Shown piece after piece: positions 25,140 to 32,636 of a stretch of 64,000 nucleotides of DNA. The notes beneath the pieces were generated by a model. That model ran no database searches. It was not told the DNA's origin and was given only the letters and a program-made list of their open reading frames with translations. This DNA comes from Candidatus Bipolaricaulis sibiricus. GTDB taxonomy: Bacteria > Bipolaricaulota > Bipolaricaulia > Bipolaricaulales > Bipolaricaulaceae. Every line of letters begins with the position of its first letter. Positions within the stretch are counted from its first letter, which is position 1. The stretch spans positions 1,232,153 to 1,296,152 of the forward strand of contig CP034928.1 in NCBI GenBank assembly GCA_004102645.1. Reading direction: 5' to 3'. The translations under genes and the position numbers were made by a program.

Positions 25140-26084
25140 CTAGTCATACTTGATCCTCGGGTCCAGATACGCGTAGGCAACGTCAACGACGAGGTTCGCG
25201 AGCAGAACGATGCTCGACACCACAAGGAGGACACCCTGCACAACCGGATAGTCGCGACGCTTCACAGCCGCGATAACCAAACTCCCGATGCCCGGCAACC
25301 GAAAGACGACCTCAGTGATGAACGCCCCACCAAGAAGCAGCGCGAACGAAAGCCCGATCACGGTCACAATCGGTAGCATCGCATTGCGCAATGCATGCTT
25401 CCACACGACACGAGACTCGTGGAGCCCTTTGGCCCGTGCCGTCCGGACACAGTCACCCGTCAACACCTCGAGCATCGCCGAGCGGGTCATGCGCGCGATC
25501 AAAGCCGACTGGATGAACCCCAGAGAGAAGGCAGGCATGGCTATGTGCAGCAGCGCTCTCCGGAAGTCCGCAGTGAAAGCAACGTATCCCCCAGTCGGCA
25601 GCCAACGCAGCGTCACCGCGAACACGTACATCAATCCTAGTCCCATCAGGAACTCTGGAATCGATAGACCAATCAGCGATACGCCCATCACAGTCGTGTC
25701 TAGCACCGTATTCGGGCGGAGCGCAGCAATGATCCCCAACGGGAGGCCGATCAGAGTGGCCACCACCATGGCACACAGCGTGAGAGCGAACGTCACCGGG
25801 ATACGCTCCACAATCGCCACCGCTACCGGCCGACCCAAGAAGTACGAATCCCCGAGGTCGCCCTGAAGCAGACCCAGATACCAGTCCTGCAGCCGATGTA
25901 CAAGCGGCTTATCCAGCCCTAGCCTCTGGCGGACGGTTTCCACCCCAGTCAGGGTGGCTTCCTGCCCCAAGATCACGGCAGCGGGATCTCCCGGCGTAAG
26001 CTGGATGATAAGAAACGCCATCAGCCCGACGGCAAGCCATGTCGGAATCAACCCGAGCAGCCGACGGCAGATGTATCCGATCAT
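25140..26084 (-). CDS. Dipeptide/oligopeptide-type ABC permease (DppB family)
   Basis: 314 residues with six predicted spans, standard for DppB. The N-terminal MIGYICRRLLGLIPTWLAVG span, the DPAAVILGQEAT periplasmic loop and the coupling segment CVRTARAKGLHESRVVWKHALRNAM (about residues 215-240) are typical. The C-terminal VDVAYAYLDPRIKYD ending is the classic family tail. It forms the membrane channel with DppC. It is separated from dppA by a strong hairpin (26099-26125). Confidence 0.94.
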   Translation of the reverse strand: MIGYICRRLLGLIPTWLAVGLMAFLIIQLTPGDPAAVILGQEATLTGVETVRQRLGLDKPLVHRLQDWYLGLLQGDLGDSYFLGRPVAVAIVERIPVTFALTLCAMVVATLIGLPLGIIAALRPNTVLDTTVMGVSLIGLSIPEFLMGLGLMYVFAVTLRWLPTGGYVAFTADFRRALLHIAMPAFSLGFIQSALIARMTRSAMLEVLTGDCVRTARAKGLHESRVVWKHALRNAMLPIVTVIGLSFALLLGGAFITEVVFRLPGIGSLVIAAVKRRDYPVVQGVLLVVSSIVLLANLVVDVAYAYLDPRIKYD

Positions 26085-26098
26085 GGTATCGGGGGAAG

Positions 26099-26125
26099 CG
26101 AGGGGGGACCCCAGGTCCCCCCTCG
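26099..26125 (-). terminator. Hairpin between dppA and dppB
   Basis: CGAGGGGGGACC and its exact complement with a 3-base loop, starting 12 bp after the dppA stop. As at livK-livH it would favour receptor over permease expression. No U-run, so it is more likely an attenuator or mRNA stabiliser than a full stop. Confidence 0.65.
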
Positions 26126-26136
26126 TCGTTATCCCG

Positions 26137-27693
26137 TCACTCCTTCCAACAGTCCCAGAACCGCGGAATGACGTACCACGGCGTGTACCCCCTCAGGCGC
26201 GCATTCGTCCCTTCAAGGGTGAAGAAATCACCGATCCTCAATACGGCAACATCCTCCCACATGTAACGCTGCAACTCGTGGAAGATACGCTGTCTTTCCT
26301 CTACTGGCCGATCGCGCGACAGTTCCGACAGCAGCCGGTCCACCTCAGGGTTGCAGTACATGTAGGCGTAGGGGGCTCCACATTTCAGGCTCGTCGCCAG
26401 CTGGATAGGGTCAAGCCGCGGAGACCACCCGGTTTGATTGATGTGCCACCCCTTCTGGGTCAATGCACGCTGGATCTGGGAAGGCCAGTCAGAGAACTCC
26501 ACGATGACGTTGATGCCAGCCTGCTGAAGTTGGGAGGCCACCGCCAATGTACACTTGTACATCCAGTCGTAATCCCGGTTCGACAAGAAGATAATGGGCT
26601 CAAAGTTGTACCCGGCTTCGGCGAGAAGCCTGCGTACCTCCGCCAGATCCTTCTTGTTGTATCCTTCTGCCCCGGCATCCGTGTGCCATACTGCCTGCTC
26701 CGGGAAGAAAAAGCCCGGTTGCGTTCGGTAGAACGCCGGGTTCCCGAACGTTACAGCGCGGAGGACGTCCTCCATGCCGAGCGCCGCGATCAACGCTCTC
26801 CGGAATAGGACGTTGTCCATCGGTGGCTCGGACTGATTGAGCTCCAGGACAAGCGCCCATCGTGGCTTGAGCACGTTCGGCACTACATCAGGGTTACGGA
26901 GTAGCTGTTCGTAAGCCGTGATGGGGAGGGACTCCGCGTAGTCGAACTCTCCGGTGAGCAGACCCGCCAACCTAGCAGCCTGCTCCAACACAGGGATGAA
27001 CTGGATCTCCTCAAAGTAGGCAGTGCGGCGTCCTCCCAACCCGCTCGGTCCAGAGAACCTTTCGTCGGCGGTGTACTCGGCAAACCTGACGAGGCGCACG
27101 TGCACATCCGGTCTCCACTCAGCGAAGCGGTACGGTCCAGTGCCGATTAGATCTGAACCACGTACCTCAGCTTGCCTCCCTCGGATGATCTCTGCTGGGT
27201 AGATGGCCAAGAACGGATCAGGAATGGCCAGGGTAACTAGCAGAAGAGTAGGCTCTTTGACCCTGATCTCGACCGTCAAGGGATTGAGAGCTGTGACACT
27301 CTCCACAATCCCGGCGAACCTTCCGCCCCCTGGCGAATAGGCAAAATACCGTTCAAGAGATGCTACCACATCATCGGCAGTTAGAGTCTTTCCGTTGTGG
27401 AATCTCACCCCCGCGCGCAGATAGAAAATGTAGACAAGCCCGTCGGAACTTATCTCCCAGCTCTCAGCAAGCTGTGGGATGATGTCGTACTCCTCCCCGT
27501 AGACCACTAAGGTCTCAAAAACGTAGGGGGCTACCTGACGGACAACTACGTTGGTGCTGAGGTGTGGATCTAGGGTGGGTGGATTCGTCTGCATCGCTGC
27601 CTTGAGGATTCCTCCAGGGCGCCCCGGTTGAGCAAGTACCGGTAGCGAAAGCATCACCAGCGCTAACACAACAACCATCATCACGCGCTTCAT
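26137..27693 (-). CDS. Dpp/Opp-type solute-binding protein (SBP family 5)
   Basis: 518 residues. The signal peptide MKRVMMVVVLALVMLSLPVLAQ has no lipobox. It is followed by GGILKAAMQTNPPTLDPHLSTN, the typical first strand of family 5 receptors, and the LAESWEISSDGLVYIFYLRAGVRFHNGKTLTADDV block in outline near residues 80-115. GAGGAGG lies before the ATG at 27693; the frame is open upstream but without that site. Family 5 receptors bind peptides, nickel, opines, sugars or nucleoside antibiotics; the hydrolase and lyase neighbours favour a nitrogenous organic ligand here. Confidence 0.93.
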   Translation of the reverse strand: MKRVMMVVVLALVMLSLPVLAQPGRPGGILKAAMQTNPPTLDPHLSTNVVVRQVAPYVFETLVVYGEEYDIIPQLAESWEISSDGLVYIFYLRAGVRFHNGKTLTADDVVASLERYFAYSPGGGRFAGIVESVTALNPLTVEIRVKEPTLLLVTLAIPDPFLAIYPAEIIRGRQAEVRGSDLIGTGPYRFAEWRPDVHVRLVRFAEYTADERFSGPSGLGGRRTAYFEEIQFIPVLEQAARLAGLLTGEFDYAESLPITAYEQLLRNPDVVPNVLKPRWALVLELNQSEPPMDNVLFRRALIAALGMEDVLRAVTFGNPAFYRTQPGFFFPEQAVWHTDAGAEGYNKKDLAEVRRLLAEAGYNFEPIIFLSNRDYDWMYKCTLAVASQLQQAGINVIVEFSDWPSQIQRALTQKGWHINQTGWSPRLDPIQLATSLKCGAPYAYMYCNPEVDRLLSELSRDRPVEERQRIFHELQRYMWEDVAVLRIGDFFTLEGTNARLRGYTPWYVIPRFWDCWKE

Positions 27694-27737
27694 GTCGAAC
27701 CTCCTCGGGTCTTCCCCTCTCACACGAAACCTCACGT

Positions 27738-28295
27738 TCACCGAAACCCCAAGTTCACGCGCTGCTCCGCGTCGTTCCTCGCCGCTTTCACCTCCTCGCC
27801 TCGGTTCGGGGCCGCCCCCGCGCAACCCGTTGTCGGAAACAACCGAACCACCACCTCCACCTCCACCGCGATGTTGCCTGGCAGTACGCTTGTTCCCAGA
27901 GCCGCCCGTGCATGACGCCCCCTCTCCCCGAACAACCTCACCAGAAGCTCCGAAGCTCCGTTCAGGACCTTGGGTTGGTCGTGAAAACCAGGTGCGCTGC
28001 TGATGAACCCGCGAACATGGACCACCTCAGCTACTCGGTCCAGGGACCCCGCGACCATCTTCACCGCGGCGAGGCTATTCAGGACGCACAGCTGAGCTGC
28101 CTCGTAAGCCTCAGAGAGGGATACCTCCGCACCTACCCGTCCCACACAGATCGCTCTACCGTTCTGGATTGGACCTTGACCCGACACGTAGACCAGGTCT
28201 CCCACCTGCTTCGCCGGGACGTACTCCGCCACTGGCGTGGGAACCGGCGGAAGCTGCAGACCTAGCTCGACCAAACGGGCCTCTATCGCATCCAT
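27738..28295 (-). CDS. RidA-family enamine/imine deaminase
   Basis: 185 residues. Residues about 1-155 match the RidA/YjgF fold: the YVSGQGPIQNG strand near 37, the central AYEAAQLCVLNSLAAV helix, and the conserved arginine with ARAALGTSVLPGNIAVEVEVVVRL. RidA proteins hydrolyse reactive enamines and imines released by PLP enzymes to keto acids plus ammonia. Its place as first gene of an operon with four PLP or aldolase enzymes fits such a role. A tail of about 30 residues after the fold (TTGCAGAAPNRGEEVKAARN) is unusual. The promoter at 28332-28360 precedes it; no ribosome site is clear. Confidence 0.88.
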   Translation of the reverse strand: MDAIEARLVELGLQLPPVPTPVAEYVPAKQVGDLVYVSGQGPIQNGRAICVGRVGAEVSLSEAYEAAQLCVLNSLAAVKMVAGSLDRVAEVVHVRGFISSAPGFHDQPKVLNGASELLVRLFGERGRHARAALGTSVLPGNIAVEVEVVVRLFPTTGCAGAAPNRGEEVKAARNDAEQRVNLGFR

Positions 28296-28331
28296 GTCAT
28301 TTGGCTAAAGCAAAAACCCTTTTTCTTATGC

Positions 28332-28360
28332 AATATACAGCCGCTGCACTCCCCTGTCAA
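28332..28360 (-). promoter_or_regulatory. Strong promoter of the ridA-dpp-kdgK operon
   Basis: Minus strand consensus TTGACA (28355-28360), 17 bp spacer, TATATT (28332-28337), giving a leader of about 30 bases. The leader (28296-28325) is AT-rich with A and T runs, unlike its surroundings, and is a possible site for the nearby IclR regulator. Confidence 0.8.
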
Positions 28361-28388
28361 GGGCCACGAGTACAGCCCCTCGCCCGGC

Positions 28389-29486
28389 CTATGTTTCCAG
28401 AGCGTCTAGCCCGGCCTTCAGCGCCTCGAGAAGGCCGCCGACCGCTGTCGGAGTCGCTGTGGGCCCCATGTGGCCCACCCGGAATACCTTCCCCCGCAGC
28501 TTTCCCAGGCTCCCGGCAATAAGGATTCCGTGGCAGTCACGCAGATAGCCCAACAGCTCTTCGACTCGCCCCTCGGGTCCCACCACGCTCGTCACTCCGT
28601 GCGCAGCTACCTTGTCCTCTACGAACGGAGCGAGCCCCAAGTCGCGCAGACCACGCCGCAAGGAGGCTGCGACTTCCTGATGGCGGTGCTGGCGGCCCTC
28701 CAACCCTTCGCGGAGGATCCGCTCCACCCCCAAGCGGAGGGCTCGCACGTTGTTCACCGCCTGCGTGATGGGGTGCGGATGCCAATCGCTCCACCGCGCC
28801 GTGTACTCCCGCCATACCTTGAGATTGAGGTACCAGCCGGCACCCGCCGCCCGGTCGATCCAGCGCCAGGCCGCATCGTCCACCGCGACCACTGCCAACC
28901 CAGGCGGGGATTCAAGCCCCTTCTGAGATGCAGACACGCATATCCCGATGTTCCAGTCATCCATGGGCAGGCGCTCCACGCCAAGCGACGAGACGGCATC
29001 CACGACAAGAAGTACGTCGTACCTCAGGCAGACCTCGGCAAGCTCTCTGACAGGGTTCAAGACTCCAGTGGAGGTCTCGCAGTGCACCACCGCTACTGCG
29101 TCGAACGGCCTCCGACGAACCCGGTCCTCCACCCGGTTCACATCCACACACTGCCCAAGCGGGAACGGCAGGACTTCCACGTCCGGTGTATGGGATCGAG
29201 CGATCTCGGCAAGCCTCTCCCCAAAGAAGCCGTTCTGGGGGATGAGCACGCGTCCCGAATGGCCAACGGCCGAACCCAACGCCGCATCCAGTCCAGCGCT
29301 GCCGGAGCCGGGGATCAGGAACACGTCGCCCGTGGTGCAGTACACACGACGCACCAAGTCAACGGTCTTCTGGTAGTAGGCTGTCCATTCCGCCCCGTAG
29401 TGAGCCACGAGGGGTTCGCCCATCGCCGCCAGCACCTCCGGGGCGACCTCGGTCGGTCCTGGGATCATCAGTCTGTACTGCCTCAT
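28389..29486 (-). CDS. Class V aminotransferase (alanine/serine-glyoxylate type)
   Basis: 365 residues. The N-terminal MIPGPTEVAPEVLAAMGEP is the usual opening of alanine-glyoxylate aminotransferases; GSGSAGLDAALGS near 62 and the Asp of VDAVSSLGVERLP near 165 bind PLP, and the lysine is K189 in ASQKGLESPPG. It transfers an amino group between a small amino acid and glyoxylate or pyruvate. It lies between iclR and the ridA promoter, about 75 bp after iclR, so it may share the iclR transcript. Serine-pyruvate or phosphonoacetaldehyde-type activities are alternatives. Confidence 0.9.
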   Translation of the reverse strand: MRQYRLMIPGPTEVAPEVLAAMGEPLVAHYGAEWTAYYQKTVDLVRRVYCTTGDVFLIPGSGSAGLDAALGSAVGHSGRVLIPQNGFFGERLAEIARSHTPDVEVLPFPLGQCVDVNRVEDRVRRRPFDAVAVVHCETSTGVLNPVRELAEVCLRYDVLLVVDAVSSLGVERLPMDDWNIGICVSASQKGLESPPGLAVVAVDDAAWRWIDRAAGAGWYLNLKVWREYTARWSDWHPHPITQAVNNVRALRLGVERILREGLEGRQHRHQEVAASLRRGLRDLGLAPFVEDKVAAHGVTSVVGPEGRVEELLGYLRDCHGILIAGSLGKLRGKVFRVGHMGPTATPTAVGGLLEALKAGLDALET

Positions 29487-29561
29487 CCTCGGTCCTGCCC
29501 GTCCCAGGCGGGTTCAGGGGAGCAGGTAAGACCCCAGTGGACCAGTGTCCAGGGCATGGAG

Positions 29562-30335
29562 CTAACCGGCCTCGTAACCCATGGCAGCCGAGATGTCCTG
29601 GGCACCCTTCACCACCGCACAGGCGAACTGCTCCAGTGGATCACGAGCCAGCCGGCTCTTCATGAGAGACACGGAGATCGCGGCCACGACCCGGCCCCGA
29701 TAGTTCCGCACCGGGGCCGCGACGCACACGTTGCCCTCGTGGAACTCCTCCCAGTCCACGGCAAAGGCGTGCTGCCTCACCCGCTCAAGCTCCTGACGGA
29801 GGGTCGTCGGCTCGGTCACCGTGTTCGGGGTGAGGGCAGGGAGCCCCCCCCGCCCCAGGACCCGCTCCGCGACGTCCGGATTGTGAGCCAGGAGAACCTT
29901 CCCCAGCGCCGTACAGTGAGACGGGACGCGGAGGCCGATCGCGGAGGAGATGACCATGCTCGGAGCGGCCTCCTCCCGATCGAGGTATAGGACGTCGTCC
30001 TCGTACAGGATCGCGAGGTGGGTATTCGCTTCGAGGGCGCGGGCCAGCCGGCGCAACACGGGCTTCGCTTGCTCGCGGATGTCGAGCGAGCCGAGGATGT
30101 GGTTCGCCTGGGCAAGGATCTTTAGGCCAAGGCGATACCGCTTCGTCTCCGGGTCGCGATCGAGGTACCCGAACCGCTGCAGCGTGTGGACTACGGGGTA
30201 GATGCTCCCCGGCCGGGTGCCCATCGCCCGCGCGACCTCGGTCAGCGTAAGTCCGCGCGGCACCTCCCCGTTGAACAGGTCTAACACCCCAAGGGCCTTG
30301 GCCAACGATGTGTTGAGGTAGCGCTCCCGCTGCAT
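29562..30335 (-). CDS. IclR-family transcriptional regulator
   Basis: 257 residues. An N-terminal winged helix-turn-helix (about residues 8-75: GLTLTEVARAMGTRPGSIYPVVHTLQRFGYL) is followed by the IclR effector domain (about 85-250) with GLRVPSHCTALGKVLLA and VCVAAPVRNYRGRVVAAISVS. IclR proteins control catabolic operons in response to small carboxylates. Its position upstream of the aminotransferase and the RidA-Dpp-KDG operon makes it the probable regulator of that pathway. The promoter is 9 bp before the start codon and there is no ribosome site, so the mRNA is probably leaderless. Confidence 0.93.
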   Translation of the reverse strand: MQRERYLNTSLAKALGVLDLFNGEVPRGLTLTEVARAMGTRPGSIYPVVHTLQRFGYLDRDPETKRYRLGLKILAQANHILGSLDIREQAKPVLRRLARALEANTHLAILYEDDVLYLDREEAAPSMVISSAIGLRVPSHCTALGKVLLAHNPDVAERVLGRGGLPALTPNTVTEPTTLRQELERVRQHAFAVDWEEFHEGNVCVAAPVRNYRGRVVAAISVSLMKSRLARDPLEQFACAVVKGAQDISAAMGYEAG

Positions 30336-30344
30336 TGCTGCTGA

Positions 30345-30373
30345 ATTTTACCAACACAAATGGGTTCTGACAA
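30345..30373 (-). promoter_or_regulatory. iclR promoter
   Basis: Minus strand TTGTCA (30368-30373), 17 bp spacer, TAAAAT (30345-30350), ending 9 bp before the ATG at 30335. A palindrome TGTCGACA lies just upstream at 30383-30390 and could be part of an operator. Confidence 0.75.
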
Positions 30374-30461
30374 TAGGCGATATGTCGACACGTGCCGGGT
30401 GGTCCCTGTCCAGCGCGGGCCAGTTCCTTCCCCAGTGAGGAGGCGGGACAACGGGGATCCC

Positions 30462-30490
30462 TTGTGCCGACCCCTTCTCCTTCGTACCAT
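30462..30490 (+). promoter_or_regulatory. Possible recA promoter
   Basis: TTGTGC (30462-30467), 17 bp spacer, TACCAT (30485-30490). Placed just before the GGGGAGG ribosome site of recA. No clear LexA-type operator was seen around it. Confidence 0.45.
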
Positions 30491-30507
30491 TGTTGGGGAG
30501 GCGGTCT

Positions 30508-31524
30508 ATGGGCAAACGCGAAGTGCTCGACAACGTCTTGAAGCAGATCCAGAAGTCCTACGGCGAGGGCGCGATCATGTGGTTGGGTGAGAAACCCGTC
30601 GCCACCGGGATGGACGTGATCCCCACCGGATCCTTGGCCCTCGACATCGCCCTCGGCGTGGGCGGCGTTCCCCGCGGGCGGATGATCGAGATCTTCGGTG
30701 CCGAAGCGTCCGGAAAGACGACGCTCGCCCTCCACATCGTTGCCGAGGCCCAGAAGCTGGGCGGCACCGCTGCGTTCATCGATGCCGAGCACGCCCTTGA
30801 CCCCAACTACACCCGCGCGATCGGGGTCGACCTCGACCACCTCCTCCTCTCTCAGCCCAACTCGGGCGAGCAGGCCCTGGAGATCATGGAACAGCTCGTC
30901 CGATCCGGAGCGGTGGACATCATCACCGTCGACTCGGTGGCCGCGCTCGTTCCGGAGGCCGAACTCCAGGGACAGATGGGGGATGCCCAGGTCGGGCTCC
31001 AGGCGCGGCTCATGAGCCAGGCGATGCGCAAACTCGCCGCCGCGATCTCCCAGTCCAAGACCGTTGCCATCTTCGTGAACCAGATCCGGTCCACGATCCA
31101 GTCCGGTCCGTGGGGACCGGGGACGACAACGTCCGGTGGCCGCGCGCTCAAGTTCTACGCCTCGGTGCGGATGAACATCTGGGCCGAGGGGAAGATCGCC
31201 GAGGGCGACGACCGGGTGGGGATGAAGGCCCACGTCCGTGTGGTCAAGAACAAGGTCGCCGCCCCGTTCCGCGAGGCCACGTTCGACGTGATCTACGGCC
31301 AGGGAATCGTCCGCGAGCGCGATGCGATCAACTGCGGCGTCGAGCTCGACGTGATCACCCGATCCGGCTCCTGGTACTCGTTCGGCGACACCCGCCTTGG
31401 CCAGGGCCTGGCCCAGGCTGCCCAGTTCCTCCGCGACAACCCGGACATCACCGACCAGATCGTCCGCGCGGTCCGGGAGAAGGCGGGCCTTCCCGAGCCC
31501 CAAGCTCGTGAAAGCGAGGGATGA
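30508..31524 (+). CDS. recA: Recombinase A
   Basis: 338 residues. Walker A is GAEASGKTT at residues 64-72 (usual GPESSGKTT slightly altered), followed by AFIDAEHALDPNY, loop L1 with EAELQGQMGDAQVGLQARLMSQAMRKL, and loop L2 with NQIRSTIQSGPWGPGTTTSGGRALKFYASVR. The DNA-strand-exchange core is complete; the acidic C-terminal tail is short. The start is ATG 30508 with GGGGAGG six bases before it; upstream TTG codons in frame would overlap that site. recX follows with a 17 bp overlap, a common pairing. Confidence 0.98.
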   Translation: MGKREVLDNVLKQIQKSYGEGAIMWLGEKPVATGMDVIPTGSLALDIALGVGGVPRGRMIEIFGAEASGKTTLALHIVAEAQKLGGTAAFIDAEHALDPNYTRAIGVDLDHLLLSQPNSGEQALEIMEQLVRSGAVDIITVDSVAALVPEAELQGQMGDAQVGLQARLMSQAMRKLAAAISQSKTVAIFVNQIRSTIQSGPWGPGTTTSGGRALKFYASVRMNIWAEGKIAEGDDRVGMKAHVRVVKNKVAAPFREATFDVIYGQGIVRERDAINCGVELDVITRSGSWYSFGDTRLGQGLAQAAQFLRDNPDITDQIVRAVREKAGLPEPQARESEG

Positions 31525-32029
31525 GAGCACAGCCCTGGCCTACATCGCCCGCCTCGTCGCCCACCGCCCGCGGACCGTGGCCGAGGTCGAGCAGCGCCTT
31601 GCCGGGAAGGGGTTCCCGCCCGACGTCGTTCGGACGGCCCTGGCAACCGCCCAACGCGCCGGGGTGTTGGACGACGCCCTGTTCGCCCGCCTCTATGCCG
31701 AGGACCGGCTCCTGTCGCGCCCCTGTGCGCGCAGCATCCTCGACCGGGAGCTGCGAGACCGCGGGGTAGACCCGGCCCTTGCCGCGCACGCCGCCGGCGC
31801 CGCCCTTCCGGAGCTCACCGAACGGGACCTTGCCCGCCGCGCGCTGATCGCACGCCTTCCGCTCTGGGAGCGGCTCGATCCCAAGGTCGCTCTCAACCGC
31901 GCCGCGGCGTTCCTTCTCCGCCGCGGGTTCGCCCCCTCCCTCGCCAAGGCGATCATCGAGGAGACGCTGCCCATGGGTCGCTCGCTCACCGCAGAGCACG
32001 CCGAGAACGCCGCGGAGGCCACGGAGTAG
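31508..32029 (+). CDS. recX: RecX regulatory protein
   Basis: 173 residues in three tandem helical repeats typical of RecX: ALAYIARLVAHRPRTVAEVEQRLAGKGFPPDVVRTAL, then GVLDDALFARLYAEDRL...CARSILDRELRDRGV, and a third ending in AAAFLLRRGFAPSLAKAIIEE in outline. RecX caps or modulates RecA filaments. The GTG at 31508 is chosen because it gives the conserved first repeat; no ribosome site is seen and coupling to recA through the overlap is likely. The last 14 residues (LTAEHAENAAEATE) are not part of the fold and are encoded by an inserted intergenic-type repeat (31988-32088). Confidence 0.92.
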   Translation: MKARDESTALAYIARLVAHRPRTVAEVEQRLAGKGFPPDVVRTALATAQRAGVLDDALFARLYAEDRLLSRPCARSILDRELRDRGVDPALAAHAAGAALPELTERDLARRALIARLPLWERLDPKVALNRAAAFLLRRGFAPSLAKAIIEETLPMGRSLTAEHAENAAEATE

Positions 32030-32088
32030 TGTTCCGGCCGCCTCTGCACTTCCCGGTTCCTTCTGCCGCCTCCGCGCACTCAGCGGTA
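31988..32088. repeat. Imperfect palindromic repeat entering the recX 3' end
   Basis: The left arm (31988-32026, ACCGCAGAGCACGCCGAGAA type) and the right arm (about 32046-32088, its approximate complement ending in CAGCGGT) form an imperfect inverted repeat. The pattern resembles the dispersed CGCAGAG-type elements known from many bacterial genomes, which in frame give AEHAEN-like peptides. It supplies the last residues and stop of recX and could form a hairpin in the recX-ispF gap. Confidence 0.55.
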
Positions 32089-32138
32089 GGGAAGTACGAT
32101 TTCGGGTACGGTTGAGGCGTGCGATCAGGGAGAGAGAC

Positions 32139-32636
32139 GTGACCTTCCGGATTGGCGTGGGGATTGACTTTCACCGGTTCGATCCCCAGCGCGCACTCGT
32201 GCTCGGCGGGGTCGAGATCCCCTACGACCGCGGCCTGGCGGGCCATTCGGACGCCGACGTGCTCCTTCACGCGATCTGCGACGCCCTGCTCGGGGCCGCG
32301 GCCCTCGGCGACATCGGCGGGCACTTCCCGGTGGGGGATCCCGCGTACAAGGGGATCTCTTCCCTCGAACTCCTCCGCCGTACTGTGTCCCTGCTCGACG
32401 ATGCGGGGTGCGCCCCCCACCAGGTGGACGCGGTGGTCGTGGCGGAGCGGCCCACGATCGCCCCGCACGTCCCGCTGATGCGAGAGCGGATCGCCGCCGC
32501 CCTTGGGATCGAGCGGTCCGCGGTGTCCGTGAAGGCCACCACGCCGGAGGGGATGGGCGCCCTCGGCCGGGGAGAAGGGATCGGCGCGTGGGCCGTGGCC
32601 CTTATCCGAACAGACGGCGGAGGTCCTGGAACGTGA
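32139..32636 (+). CDS. ispF: 2-C-methyl-D-erythritol 2,4-cyclodiphosphate synthase
   Basis: 165 residues, standard for IspF. Zinc ligands D and H are in GIDFHRF near residue 9 and H in GHSDADVLLHAICDALLGA near 44; IGGHFP, the ERPTIAPH segment and KATTPEGMGALGRGEGI complete the family pattern. It makes the cyclic diphosphate of the MEP isoprenoid pathway. The GTG start at 32139 has GGGAG seven bases before it; the longer TTG start lacks support. The 3' end overlaps the convergent rseP gene by 35 bp. ispD lies separately at 45.8 kb. Confidence 0.95.
   Translation: MTFRIGVGIDFHRFDPQRALVLGGVEIPYDRGLAGHSDADVLLHAICDALLGAAALGDIGGHFPVGDPAYKGISSLELLRRTVSLLDDAGCAPHQVDAVVVAERPTIAPHVPLMRERIAAALGIERSAVSVKATTPEGMGALGRGEGIGAWAVALIRTDGGGPGT

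Noticed and set aside
28470-29990. 506-codon open frame opposite the class V aminotransferase and iclR
   Set aside because: Covers two recognisable minus-strand genes; composition is shadow-like and no domain is visible.
30336-30507. LexA-type SOS box before recA
   Set aside because: No Gram-negative CTGT-N8-ACAG or Gram-positive GAAC-N4-GTTC site was found by eye; a lineage-specific box cannot be excluded.
29785-31530. 581-codon minus-strand frame across iclR and recA
   Set aside because: Out of frame with iclR and antisense to recA; no recognisable domain.
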